A DNA stretch of 64,000 bases from Angiostrongylus vasorum (lineage: Eukaryota > Nematoda > Chromadorea > Rhabditida > Metastrongylidae). Shown in pieces: positions 35,823-47,855 of this stretch. The stretch covers positions 930,001 to 994,000 of the forward strand of contig JADANN010000359.1 of assembly GCA_018806985.1 (NCBI GenBank). Reading direction: 5' to 3'. Under the pieces are notes generated by a model, which was given only the letters and a program-made list of their open reading frames with translations, searched no databases and was not told the origin of the DNA. The translations under genes were made by a program, and so were the position numbers. Each line of letters begins with the position of its first letter. Within the stretch, counting starts at the first letter, position 1.

Positions 35823-36621
35823 TTATATATTTATAGTCTTAAACAAATTAAATCCATCGAACGACGTTGTTAGAGCCAGTCCGTAGATCTGAGGATGCCA
35901 ATGCACTTCCTTTACCTAAATAGATAAATATTGGGAAACTATGTCGTATGGTACTCACTGACTAGAACTTTAGAAACCAACGGTTGTCTACACTAGAACA
36001 GTTTTAGAACCAACCTCTTTTTGTCCCAGATGCAGAAACATCAACTGTGCAGGGACTCCTTCGATAGATTCGTGAGAATCTGCTTCAGTAGCTATGTCCC
36101 AAATAGTAACTTGGTCATCTTCACCAGAGGCCATAAATGTAGTCGACTCCTAGAATGGATTTTCACTACACATGACTTTCGGATTTTGAAACTACTACTA
36201 ACTACTGTCGGGAATTAAAAGACACCTGTGGTAACCATTCCACAGAAGTAATGGGTCCTCGATGATACTTGAACCGAGCAACGGGCTGGCCAAACTAAAA
36301 TCGGGGTGATAAAATATTTAACTAGAAGGTTCTCATAGTTGTTAAAGTAGCTTCAGTAACACTCTAATTCTTCAATAACAGCTTCAATAATAACAACCTA
36401 TTTAAACGATATAAGTAGTTGAGACGTTCCTTTAGATTAAAATTTTTGTGTAAAATATTTAGACAATGAATTGACGTGGTTATCCTATAAAATAAATAGC
36501 TAAGTAAACTAACCTGTATGGTTTTTAGAGACCAAATCTTCAATTCACCATCATCACCACCCGTTACCAAGAGAGGGTCATGTGAGTTCCAAGAGATTAC
36601 ATTCACGTCTGAGTCATGAGC

Positions 36622-36682
<61 letters not shown>

Positions 36683-39600
36683 ACATACGTAAAGAGAGAA
36701 GGGGGAAGGAGAGAGAGGGAACAGGGGAGAACAGAGAAATTCCGTAATACATGCAGTTCGGTTTTCCGAAAACTGCAGATAATTTCACAGCAAAGTTTAA
36801 GGCTAGTAAATCACTAAACATCAAGAAGCCCGCGTGGCAAGACTATCACCACATAAACATGCAGGCGAACTCCCCAGTGAGAAATCTCTGGTGAGTGCTT
36901 TATGCATTGCATCCTTTAAAAAACAGGTGGATGAATGCATATTTTAACTAGATATATCAAAGTGCTATAACAGAGTGACTTTATACTCTCTGGGATGTCT
37001 GGCGCAAATACTCCGAGCCAAAAGGGAGGAGGTTTGATTAGTTGGGAGTGGACGATCGAATCAACGACCATATGTGCACTGTCTCTAAGCAATGCGTCTC
37101 ACGAGGTAGTAAATATCTTTTAAAATTCTTGATTAAGGAACAAATGAATTACAAAAATCACTGGTTCAATCCTTACAAGAGGAAACGGAAAGTAAACACA
37201 ACTAATGATGGAGAGATGGGAGACAACAAGATAATACAAACCTTACTAACGGTGCAGACGCATGCATCTGCTGGCTTCGATCGAGAATCCCACAATTTGA
37301 TTGTGCTATCACAAGAGCAAGAGGCCAGCAACGGTTCTGTAGGAGACCAATGCACGTCTTCGACAGAGCCTGCGACAAAAACATGTGAGATTTGCACATT
37401 CGAACAGCACATAATGCACAACACTTTCGTAAGAAGTCATTTTTTTATTCTCTCGTGATATCAATGCTCAGTGATGGTTACCCTAGCTCTTGCTAACAAG
37501 GGGTATAACTTAGTTATTAACTGACCCAAAATCACTTCTTAAACACATTTCAGTTACTTGACTAAAGACTTTTGTCAAAATCAATAGGCATGGTACTGGT
37601 AACATATATGAACGAATATGGCCACGTGTACACTGAAGTCAGAAGTCAATTAGATGCAGCAGAAGTAGAAATCCCATACCCTGAAACCATCGACCCCCCA
37701 AAGAAAACAAATGGGTGATTTTTCGTCCCATGTCTTATACCCCATACCTCGAAGAAAGTGCACTTTGCTTGTAAAATCCCTTACCAGACAAGCGGAAAAA
37801 GTTACTTTTTTCATCCTCTGTAAAATCATTTGTTGTAAAATTGTATTCTTATTAAAACGAAAATTCTCACCAGTATGACCGCATAGAGCACGTTGATCCA
37901 CGGCCCATGTACCACCTTCATGCATTCGATAGATATGAATATCCCGACACTGATCCCCAGATGCGAAATCTCCCTTAATAACTACGACTCATGGAAGCGT
38001 ACCAACCGGAATTCGTCCAGATGAGCTCAAAGCAAACCTGTTTCAGCTTCGACCAACCAAGAGCATAACCTTCTTTCCTTGTACTATATGTGAATAGCGG
38101 TTTTTCCTTTAAAAAAAATTTAGAAATCTTTTAGAAGAACTGCTGGGCAGAAGTGATAAACATTTCCATCAACATCCACCTTCATGCAGATGGAGGTAAC
38201 CTCTCGCTTTGCACCCAATTTCCAAACCGGACTCAATTTTCTATAAGTGAGCCTTTCATTTTTCTAGTGATTCTATACACATCTCTTATCGGAGTCACTG
38301 ATAAAATAATGTATTGTGAAGCTCCCATAAAGGCAAGTTATCAAGAATGGATACACCTTCGTAAAGAAAAAAATATTTTCATTTTAACCTTTTTGCCTAC
38401 TGCCTACTCTTTTTGATGGCAGGGTATGTTGCGAAATATAACTCCAACGAAGCTGAGATATTTGCAAAACTCTGGACCGCAGGTGCCTATGGTGGGGAAC
38501 GAACGCGCTATTGTCCTTTCCGGGGAGTAACGCGTTCACCACCACGCCATGCGGGTCCTTCGTTTCGCCTTTCTCTCAGCTAGTTCTATCGATCTTTTTT
38601 CCATCAGCAATCACCCGTCAACGGGATTGATCTGGGGAGCCCAAATCGGCATTGAACCCAGTTAAGCTGAGGCTATAGTTATAATCACAATTTTAACCTT
38701 TTTGCCTACTGCCTGGGTGATTGCTGATGGCAAAAAGATCGATAGAACTAGCTGAGAGACAGGCGAAACGAAGGACCCGCATGGTGTGGTGGTGAACGCG
38801 TTACTCCCCGGAAAGGACAATAGCGCGTTCGTTCCCCACCGCATGCACCTGCGGTCCGGAGTTCTGCAAATATCTCAGCTTCGTTGTAGTTATATTTCGC
38901 AACATACCCTGCCATCAAAAAGAGTAGGCAGTAGGCAAAACGTTAAAATTGTGATTATAACTATAGCCTCAGCTTAACTGGGTTCAATGCCGATTTGGGC
39001 TCCCCAGATAAATCCCGTTGACGGGTGATTGCTGATGGCAAAAAGATCGATAGAACTAGCTGAGAGACAGGCGAAACGAAGGACCCGCATGGTGTGGTGG
39101 TGAACGCGTTACTCCCCGGAAAGGACAATAGCGCGTTCGTTCCCCACCATAGGCACCTGCGGTCCAGAGTTTTGCAAATATCTCAGCTTCGTTGGAGTTA
39201 TATTTTCATTTTACTTTTGAATACCTTTTTTACAGTATCTTCAATATCCTAAAGAAACCTCAGCAACATGTGTTCCGTTTTATGTTATTCGACCACCTTA
39301 TCTAGTTCTAGCACTTCACATTTCCTCGCCTAGTCGATCTTCCTTGGTCTTTTTCAGGCAAATACGAATTGACACATTATCATTCACTATGTACAGCAAG
39401 AAGAAGCTCGAAGAACGGCAGGCGTTGGTTAAACGATCAACAACAAGTTTTCAACGACTCTATGGTGATATGATAAATAGTTTTTCAATAAATTGGAGAA
39501 ATAAGAATTGTGTCGTCGAACTATAGGCTGTATCACTTCCAAGAAAAATGGCTTTAGTATTGATAAACAATGAGAAATATGAAGGCTAGTGAATCAAAGA

Positions 39601-40582
39601 ATTTTCGCAAGAATCGATCATATGGATTTGAAAATGAAGTTGATTCCGCCCAACATTTGAGCAGTTCAATATTTGCTTGATAATTGTGGTCTATTAGCTA
39701 TCCGATGGAGCCAGCATATTTGATAAAGCACATCACAAAGTCCAACACGACACATTTCCGAAAGAATGTACGTAATCAGGCATAGCATAAATCTTTGTGT
39801 AAACTACAGAAGTGTGTTAGCAAAAAACGTCCGACCTTCAGATTGACCTTCAACTAACTTGAATATGAGTCATGCAAAAATCTGACAACATTAACTCTTC
39901 TGAAACACATGAACTGGAGTGGTTATTGCAGTGCTAGTGATGCCTATCATCATGAGCACGATGCTAGTTTAAAACCGCCTCGAGCTCACCAAGCCTTTCA
40001 TCCCTCCAAGGTCGGGAAATTGGTACCGGACTTTTCTGGGAAACTTTTACTCACTAAAAACCAAATGGGAACTCTATAGCCCGGCTATCATTCAACGACA
40101 TTCACAATGGAAGTAAGACACTCAACAGGTAGTCAAAGCCACATGTAAGAAGTTGGAACACCTTCGTGGAGGGTGGATACGAAGAAACGACTCGAATGCA
40201 AGAAGCACTGAGATCCGCACAAGATGTGAAAGATGAGCCGTGTTAAACAAGAAGAAAAATATATGGACGTCGATATGAAGTGCTTCATGACCTTCTTTTA
40301 TTTAAAGTAACGTTGTAAAAGACGGTGTAACCATCCTACCTGTATGCACTTTCCATCCTTAGGTTTTGCAGACATTTTCGTGCACTCGTTAAAGGCATTT
40401 GTAACATTCCAGAGCTCCACCTTGCCAGTGTCACTCCAAACTGAGCATACCGTGCTATCACCAAGTCGTTCGACCTTTTTCAGATAGCATTATGTGTATA
40501 TATCTACGTAGGTACAGATGTATATAAATATATATGTAGATATACATGAAAACGTACATAATTAACATGTACATATATGCAT

Positions 40583-40639
<57 letters not shown>

Positions 40640-43323
40640 AACATTCCTAGACGACTGATAACATCCAATACAAGAAAAGGAGAATATTTCATCAGAAAGC
40701 AAATGTAGTGGGTGCGACAATGAAATATCAGACTATAGGCAATGAAAATGCTGCAACCTTGACTCTGTTGATGCCCCCATAATGGGGAATTGTTACAGAA
40801 TGCGACAACACATCTTTTTTACCACCAGTCTCCGAATCACTTTCATCATCACTCAATTCATCTTCTTCGTCTTCGTCCTTAAAAACCAATGTGATGTTTG
40901 TTCCAGCGAATTTCCCAAGAGATATAGTAGTGAAAAAAGCATATAGAAAGGGGAAAAAGTCATCAAGGGAATACACTCTATCTCAATACCCTCTTTTACA
41001 TTATCATGGATTTCGGTAATCTTATGACCCATTTCCGAATAACTAAAAAGAACAGCAATGCGTTAAGATTAAAGAGATTTTCACAAAAAAGCAATCAACG
41101 ATTTTTGCTTAATTGCAGATTCCGGAACCTATTTCATACACCTTTCCCAACGGTTTGCCGTCTCGTGGCTGGGAGGTGTTCCTGGGTGTCTGGCTGGGTC
41201 TAGGTGCGGTGTACAGCGAGGGGGGTTCATCGCATCAGCAGGGTCCCCCAAGCTGAGAAGGAGACCGGCATTTCCATTAGGAAGCCCCGCTAAGAATAAA
41301 CCAATACCAGAATCCACCACTGTTCTGGTGTCAAACTAGTCGCATAGTGGCAAATCCCTTTTTGATCCACAAGGGCGGCGACTGCCCGTGGTGGTGAAGA
41401 CCTGGGGTAGACTTTGCACAGGCTGACCTCGGGACTCAGCGGAACCACACTGGCTTAACCAGCAAAACTCCGAAAAACTGGAAATTATCCTGGGGCCCGC
41501 TCAACAAGTGAAGATGGGCCATCCAAGTAACCAAGTAAGTAAGCATTTCATACATCACATTCTACACCACATTGATGACGCAAATTGAAAAGTGATAAAG
41601 CCGAGAACATCCAGATAACTTCATATATTAATAGTAAGAAGCAATATCAACACTAGAATTTTCCTGCCCACAAATCATGTTCCAATTCATCGTCAATAGA
41701 TCAGTTTACCGTCATTATGACACATCCGTAGATTTCAACACCTTAAGCTATTAACAATAAGCAAATAGGCAAACCTCCAGTGCTGTGAGATTCTGAAGCC
41801 CCATAACAAGCAGTTCATTATTCTTCGGTTTGTCTGCCTGAGTTCCCGCCACCAAATAGCACTTCAGTGGAAAAGTGGTACTTGGATTGTCTTCCTTCAA
41901 TACGTCAAAGGAGAGACAAGACCATGCTAAAGAGAATACATACAAGTACAAGTACACTACATCATGAGACTGATGAATCAAAAATTCACAACGCTGAACT
42001 CGTTGCAGAGATACATGTAAAATATGAAAAGTAAGAGGAGCCGTTTTGTACGAATTTAACGGACAACACGTTACATCAAGCAATATATAAGCGCTAAGTT
42101 TTTACTCCATAAACAAAGGATAAAGCTCTCGGTGCTGATCAATCCTTGAGGGATCCGTCATGCATTCGACCTCATTAAGCATCGTTTGGAGGTGACTGAA
42201 TGCATATCTGGCCTTTACAATGACTCGCGGTGGCCTACCGTTGTATCGAGCCGGTTCCGCTGTCTTTCCAGATGAGTCTGGTACCAATTTGTCGACCTCG
42301 GAAAGATGGAGGGCTTGGTGGGCCTGTCGCGTGGAGATCGACCTCATATGCATTGCAGGGTGCCTTCGACCACAAAGCCACACGCGTGCTTACTCTTCAT
42401 GGTAAGAAAAACCCCACTGTTTCTACACACAATGAACATGGCAAAGCATCAATGATAGTACCAAATTCATTTAACCTGGATAATTTAATCGTCACTTGAG
42501 AAATAATATTTGTACTATCCAAAATCTAGGGCGCGTGTGGCGCAGTGGTCGGAGGAGCCCTGCAATACACATGAGATCGATCTCTGCGCCTATGGCTCAA
42601 GAAGCCTTCTATCGCTCAGGGGTCGGCAAACTGGCACCTGACTCGTCTGGGAGTATGGCAGCGCTGGCTGGTACATCGATACGCCACCGCGAGTTATTGT
42701 AAAGGCCAGATATGCATTCAATCACCCCTAAACGATGTTTAATGAATTCGAATGCATGTCGCACCCTCAGGGATTGATCAACGCCGACAGCTTTATCCTT
42801 TCATTTAACTTTTAGCCAATATCTAAAAGGGCGATGAGGAACACAAGGGAAAGAAACAAAACAGAAACTTGACTAGTGTGGTGTAAAAAGGGCATAGCAG
42901 AAATGTACATTTAAAAAAAAGCATAGAAACTCTTCATGTAAGAAAGGCTGAAACTAACTCGTTTCAAACGAATAAAAGATTTTGTACGCTTCTGGATCAA
43001 AATCCAGCTTTTCGTCAGTCTTCAACGCTCGACTCACCCCAGGAATGTAGACCTTCAACGTAGTGTTACTAAAATCTTTTCAAGAGACCACTAAAATTTG
43101 CCTGCCTACTAACTTTTGATTAGAGATGTCTCATACAGAATTCTGAAGGAAGAAAAAGGAACACGTGATATAGACCTTAAGATCGTCAAGAACTCGAACG
43201 AATAGCTATTTCGTTATTTTCGTCAAGCCAGCTACCTACCTGCTTCTGAGTCCTTGCAGGAACTTCCTCCTGTTCCATCTCGACCTCGTTGCTTCCCGAG
43301 TATCTCGCACCGTCTTCGTCCAT
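35823..43323 (-). CDS. grwd-1: GRWD1-type glutamate-rich WD40 repeat protein
   Basis: Nucleolar/nuclear WD40 beta-propeller protein; GRWD1 family members act in ribosome biogenesis and as histone-binding chaperones. Exons (minus): 43323-43240, 43075 or 43068-42959, 41926-41775, about 40904-40758, 40474-40340, 38106-38038, 37973-37871, 37369-37242, 36621-36514, 36294-36226, 36149-36015, 35915-35823 (TAA). About 446 residues, the family's usual length. Diagnostic runs: [38 protein letters not shown], an acidic stretch [129 protein letters not shown]. Start ATG (43323) gives [20 protein letters not shown]. The exon 1/2 junction is ambiguous and exon 4 lacks an obvious AG acceptor. Introns hold F280, SINE, R400 and AT repeats. 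Confidence 0.9.
36625..36680. repeat. (AT)n microsatellite abutting a splice acceptor
   Basis: About 55 bp of TATATA directly next to the minus-strand acceptor CAG (36624-36622) of the GRWD1 exon 36621-36514. It occupies the position of the polypyrimidine tract. Confidence 0.95.
38375..39215. repeat. F280 repeat as inverted and direct copies (foldback cluster)
   Basis: Three near-identical units of one family inside a GRWD1 intron: 38400-38690 in plus orientation, 38700-38995 in minus, and about 38960-39205 in minus. Shared blocks: GCTGAGATATTTGCAAAACT, GGGGAACGAACGCGCTATTG, GCGTTCACCACCACGCCATG, CCTTTTTGCCTACTGCC. High identity between arms suggests recent formation. The transcript of this intron could form a long hairpin. 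Confidence 0.75.
39990..40046 (+). mobile_element. SINE internal fragment
   Basis: CACCAAGCCTTTCATCCCTC and GGAAATTGGTACCGGACTTT match the mid-body of the SINE. No head or tail. Confidence 0.5.
40587..40637. repeat. (AT)n microsatellite
   Basis: About 48 bp of ATATAT within a wider TA-rich stretch (40497-40640), upstream in transcription of GRWD1 exon 40474-40340. Confidence 0.95.
41130..41540 (+). repeat. R400 retroposon-like repeat, full length
   Basis: CACCTTTCCCAACGGTTTGC start, full body, and GGGCCATCCAAGTAACCAAG followed by TAAGTAAG tail. Sits in a GRWD1 intron, antisense to the gene. Confidence 0.75.
42116..42392 (-). mobile_element. tRNA-derived SINE, full length
   Basis: AAAGGATAAAGCTCTCGGTG tail at left and CGACCACAAAGCCACACGCG head at right. 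It faces the next SINE head to head across 136 bp. In a GRWD1 intron. Confidence 0.8.
42529..42800 (+). mobile_element. tRNA-derived SINE, full length
   Basis: Plus-strand copy: head GGGCGCGTGTGGCGCAGTGG, A box TGGCGCAGTGG, B-box region GAGATCGATCTC, body, and tail CGCCGACAGCTTTATCCTTT. With the SINE at 42116-42392 it forms an inverted pair. Confidence 0.85.
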
Positions 43324-43921
43324 ATTTTCTCAGTTGGCTTAGGAGTGGCAGTAAACAGCAGCAGACAAAAGTCGAGTCCCTCGAAGTGTGCACATTGCCG
43401 TCGAAAAAAATAGTGGTCGTGATAGCGGACAATGTTCGAATTTTGCGGTGATGTCGAACAGCGCGTCCGTTGTTTCTTTATACCTTTCCATTCCTATAGG
43501 AGCATATCAGATTTCATCCTTTTCGACTTTTCCTCCTATTCTTTTTGTTCCATCTTGTCAGTTTTCATGTCTATTTTACAGCACCGAAGTCACCATGCAT
43601 AAAGACAAGTGTGACTGAATAAATATGAGAAGTATAAAATAGGTGCAATTGTATAAGTGTAAAATAAGTACACAAGCATAATTTTTTTTTATCTATACGA
43701 CCTGTCTTCACGTCCGCTGTGCGGATCCCACCACTTCCCACATCCGACTCTTTCCTCGGTTCCTTCATCCACGAAGATCTCCCGATTCTTTACGCGTGGT
43801 TTCGGCTGTTGCTTGAAGATTTTCCTTTCATCATGAATAGCTGATTGAATCAATTCCTCCTGGAGTCCTGAGATAGCCGGGTTGGAGCGTTTCCAATTGC
43901 ATTGCATAGAGTGAAATTTTC

Positions 43922-44005
43922 TCAGTCAAGTCTGGTAGCAATTCACCCCAGAGTGATGAGAGGCTTGGTGAGCCTGGGGCGGGATCGACCCAACACTGTG
44001 CTCAT
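43922..44005 (-). mobile_element. SINE internal/head fragment
   Basis: AAGTCTGGTAGCAATTCACC, GAGAGGCTTGGTGAGCCTGG and GGGCGGGATCGACCCAACAC match the SINE mid-body and B-box region. Both ends lost. Confidence 0.5.
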
Positions 44006-44284
44006 GATGATGGGCATCACAAGTATAAAATAATAAGTATAATTTTATTCCATGGTTAACGACGTCTTTTATGATAGGTATAAATACTGGGCTTTATTCC
44101 CGAACCTACCTTATCCATTAATGGCTTTACGAATGACTTTAACGGTAACGCTATGCAATGATGATGACGGGTACGACTAATGTGTATAACATTCGCTGTA
44201 ATGGACTGTGTGGCACGACCGCATTTCTGGTTAGTCCATCGGCTATTTGTATTTGCAAATTGTGGTTAATAACTCTAATATGCC

Positions 44285-44665
44285 TCCAGCCTCCCAACGG
44301 CTTGTGGCTGCGAGGTGTTCCCGAGAGTCGGACTGCGATGTACAGCGGGAGATTCACCCCCAACATGGCGTCTCAAGCTGAGTGAGGAGGAATCCGGCTT
44401 TTCCACCAGGAAGGCCAGCTAAGAGTAAACCAATACCAGGATCCACCACCGTCCTGGTATCTAACTAGTCACACATTGGCAAATCTCCCTCTGATCCATA
44501 AGGGCGGTAACTTCCTGTGGTGGTGACGACTTGGGGCAGAATTTGGTTAGGCTGGCTCACGAACTCCATGGAACCACAGTGGCTAAACCACCTAAACTCT
44601 GAAAAATGGAGATTGTGCTGGGGTCCGCGCAACCAATGAGGACAGGCCGTCTAAAGGTTCAGGTA
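44285..44665 (+). repeat. R400 retroposon-like repeat
   Basis: CCTCCCAACGGCTTGTGGCT start and GGACAGGCCGTCTAAAGGTT end with an AGGTAAGTAG remnant tail. In the interval between GRWD1 and SAP18. Confidence 0.7.
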
Positions 44666-45049
44666 AGTAGATAGCTCTAATATGCCAACCACATTTTAAG
44701 ATGATGCATAGATCAAGTTTGGAGCCAGGAAAGGAATTTCCACCATACTGGGGATGTTCTTCGAACTTTTTCTCTCCTTCAGTTATTATTTGTTCAACTC
44801 GTTAGGAGTATGTTAACAAAACAAGGATTATCACGTATATTTCACAACTTGCAGTTGTCATTTCTTGGCTTCGCACTTATAAGAGCTAAGTACAGAGGGC
44901 GCATGGAATCATTCATGCTTTGGAAGTGTCTGGGTAGATATTCGTGGTAATTACATTATTTGACTTCACTTGCGTCTTAGATTTTCCAAACGTAAACCCA
45001 GATCTCCGGGCTTTATTTTCAACTGACTTTTTGTTCGATTTCAAAAACA

Positions 45050-45290
45050 CTTGGATTGCCCGTCCTCACAGTTTGTGCTGGCTCCAGCCTAATCTCCATT
45101 TTTTCGGAGTTTTGCTGGTTTAGCCATTGTGGTTCCTTGGAGTCCACAGGTCAGCCTAGCTAATGTCTGCCCCAGTCGTCACTACCACAGGCAGTCGCAA
45201 CCCTTGTGGATCAGAGGGAAATTTGCCAGCGTACGACCATGATACTAGGATGGTGGTGGATCCTAGTATTGTTTTCAAAAATGGGAATGC
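45050..45290 (-). repeat. R400 retroposon-like repeat, partial
   Basis: Tail-side end ACTTGGATTGCCCGTCCTCA at left. The body is lost after about 45290. Opposite orientation to the copy 400 bp upstream. Confidence 0.65.
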
Positions 45291-45738
45291 TAATTGTCAC
45301 TTATCATTCTTCGGTGTTATTCAGCGTGCTCATACGTCGAGGCCATCGAGAATTGGATCATCTACTACCGTGAGCTTCCACGTTCACCGCATTTCATTTA
45401 GACTGGCCTATGTATTTTGCAGATTTATTGTAATTCTTTGTTGACTTATGAGAGTAAACACTTACAGTGAGCGTTTCCGTTCACTAGTGTATCGGTAGGG
45501 ATCCACCGGAAAAGAAAGTAGTGGAAAATAGTGGAAATAGAGAAGGCAAAGTAAGAAAACAACATCATTGAAGTGTAAGTAAGTAGCATTTTTTTTATCG
45601 ATGGTAATTTTGTAGTTGACTTGAAGGGCTTAAGCTTATGCAGATGCTCTTCGATAACTTATTACCGGTGCTGCTGTGTTACCATGGAATAGGGGCGAAA
45701 GGATGAAGCTTAAATAAAAGCGGATAAAGTGCAAAACA

Positions 45739-46012
45739 AGGATAAAGCTTTCGGCGTTGATCAATCCCTGAGGGATGTACCATGCATTCGACTTCATTAG
45801 GCATCGTTGGAGGTGGTTGAATGCATATCTCGCCTTTACAGCGACTCACGGTGACCTGCCGATGTATCGATCCGGTGCTGCTATCCTTCCAGAGAAGTCT
45901 TGTACCAATTTACCGACCCCGGATGAATAGAAAGCTTAGTGAACCGTGGGCGCGGAGAACAATTCCACATGTATTTCAGAGCGACTGCGATCACTGCGCC
46001 ACACTCGCCTCT
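45739..46012 (-). mobile_element. tRNA-derived SINE, full length
   Basis: AAGGATAAAGCTTTCGGCGT tail at left; head at right ATCACTGCGCCACACTCGCC on the plus strand. Confidence 0.75.
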
Positions 46013-46439
46013 GATGAAAACAGGTGTAAAAAATAGTCGTTTCTCACTGTTAATCTGACTTATGTTAATGTCAGACATGTAACCAGTATAGGAAGTGTTT
46101 CTTTTATTCTATTTCCTTGATTTCTACTTAGTCCATAGGAGTCAAATATCCAAACAACTCGATTGAGGACTAGGAGCTGCATTCATTGGATCCAGATATT
46201 TACAAATTTTCAACAAAAAAAGTTGCACGTTGTTGCAAATCTTCTCTCGAATCAAACAAATAGAGGGTGGGTCTCAGTTATTTCCCTACAGGTTTAGCCT
46301 TACTAGTCCGACTTAGTTAATGAGTGGAGGTGAAGGCCTTGTAGTTAAGTAATGAAAGACAGTAAACTCCAGCTTTGTCGTTTTCAACGCCATAGTGTTT
46401 GACCTGAAATAAATCCCATCCTATGTATTCCTCATTTGA

Positions 46440-46600
46440 TGATCGTACACGAGGTTTCTGACGAACACGAAGACGTCGAAACGTTAGCCGAATAAACAAT
46501 ATCAATCAGTCTTCTGTAAGCTCATCAGAGAAGAAATACATATTGAGTAGTCGTACCGGGGTTAAAAGGAAGTCGGTTTTAGAAGGAAGTCTACCCTAGT
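46440..46600 (+). repeat. MITE-like element with hammerhead-core-like motif
   Basis: 46458-46488 reads CTGACGA, a hairpin-like ACACGAAGACGT segment, then CGAAACGTTAGCC. It is followed by TCTGTAAGCTCATCAGAG and a GGTTAAAAGGAAGTCGG end, matching the 3945-4500 family. Confidence 0.55.
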
Positions 46601-46968
46601 GTTGAAAAGACGAGATATCCAACTTGCCTAGAACAGCTACTAAGGAATGTTGAATACCATGGTTGTGGATGTTAGGTGCTTAATCGAGTATTTTGTGGTT
46701 TCGTATTTTGTCCATGGTCAGGCTCAGATCGTTCTTTTTTCAATCATATGTTCAGAGTCTTGCATTTCTTGGAGAGTAGCTTCACGAGTTCCGGATCTCC
46801 GAATTGAGACACGAACGAGTTGCCATCTATGCATTTTTACGTCTTAATAAGAAATTTCTAATATTCAAGACTTTTAAGCAGTTCACACTGAATACTGCGG
46901 TTTCTACGCCTAGCCAACTTGTTCTGGTTGAGCACTGTTCATATGCTTCATTTAGACTTGCTGCTGGA

Positions 46969-47855
46969 ATGGCGACAGTTGTTTCCCAAGTAGCTGTAAA
47001 TCAGGAAAAGCCTGTTGATAGAGAGAAGACTTGCCCTCTACTTCTGCGTGTTTTCTGTGCTAATGGTAGACATAACCCCATTTCGGACTACATGAGAGGT
47101 GGTGTGCCAGCGAACGAGTTGCAGATGTACACCTGGTGACTATTATCGATTTAACTCTCTTTTGATTTTATGGATTTCTTGCATGCACATTTAATTACTG
47201 TTTTCATCAAAGGATGGATTGCACTCTTCGAGAGTTGACGTCACTTATCAAGGAGGTCAACCCGGATGCTCGTCGTAGGGGAACCACGTTTGATTTTTTC
47301 AATAGGTATTGGGACCTAATTTTGTTTATATAGGCTTACCTGGATTAACTTACCTATTTTTTTATGGAGTGAAATTTACATCGTTCAAAGTTTAAAGCTC
47401 AGTTAAATAACTTGCAGTTTGAGACAGGTAAAGTATCCTCAGAAGTACCTTTTAGTTCTGCATTTTGGGAGTTCAGTTAAATGTATTTGGGTCCGCTCTT
47501 TAATGGCCAAGATTTCTCAGTATTTTTAAACAGTGATGGTAGTACTCTACGGTTTTAGTACTCCATTGTAAACATGTCGGTTTGCTTTTCAGTAGCGCCT
47601 GATCGAATGAACAACCGTTATACAATCCGTGATATTGGGAACACCATGAACGGCCAGAGAGGAGTTGACGATGGGAAATCATTGGCAATGTGCAAATTTG
47701 AAATTGGCGACTTTATCGATGTCGCTATCACAATGCCAGGAGTTGGCCCAGCATCAGTGAGGAGGTACGGGTCGTACGGTGGAGGCATGAGACGCAACGG
47801 TGATGACTTCGATCGTGATAGGAGAAGATTCAGCCCTATACGAGACAGATACTAA
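46969..47855 (+). CDS. sap-18: SAP18 (Sin3-associated polypeptide 18)
   Basis: Small ubiquitin-fold nuclear protein of the Sin3-HDAC complex and of the splicing-dependent ASAP/PSAP complexes. Exons 46969-47135, 47213-47305, 47593-47855. Exon 1 gives PVDREKTCPLLLRVFCANGR then VPANELQMYTW; exon 2 MDCTLRELTSLIKEVNPDAR; exon 3 APDRMNNRYTIRDIG, FEIGDFIDVAI. These cover the whole family domain in order. About 173 residues against 153 in human; the extra length is a C-terminal YGSYGGGMRRNG...RDRRRFSPIRDRY tail rich in Arg, Gly and Asp. The start ATG lies 13 bp after a TTTAG, a possible trans-splice site. Exon 2 carries one T too many for its reading frame (see findings). A likely polyadenylation signal AATAAA is at 48044. 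Confidence 0.9.

Noticed and set aside
36810..37100. Possible tRNA-like boxes (GCCCGCGTGGCAAGAC, TGGTTCAATCC)
   Set aside because: No acceptor-stem pairing or cloverleaf could be drawn.
46317..46860. Plus-strand frames just upstream of SAP18 as a 5' extension
   Set aside because: The SAP18 ATG follows a TTTAG acceptor-like site and the upstream frames show no family similarity.
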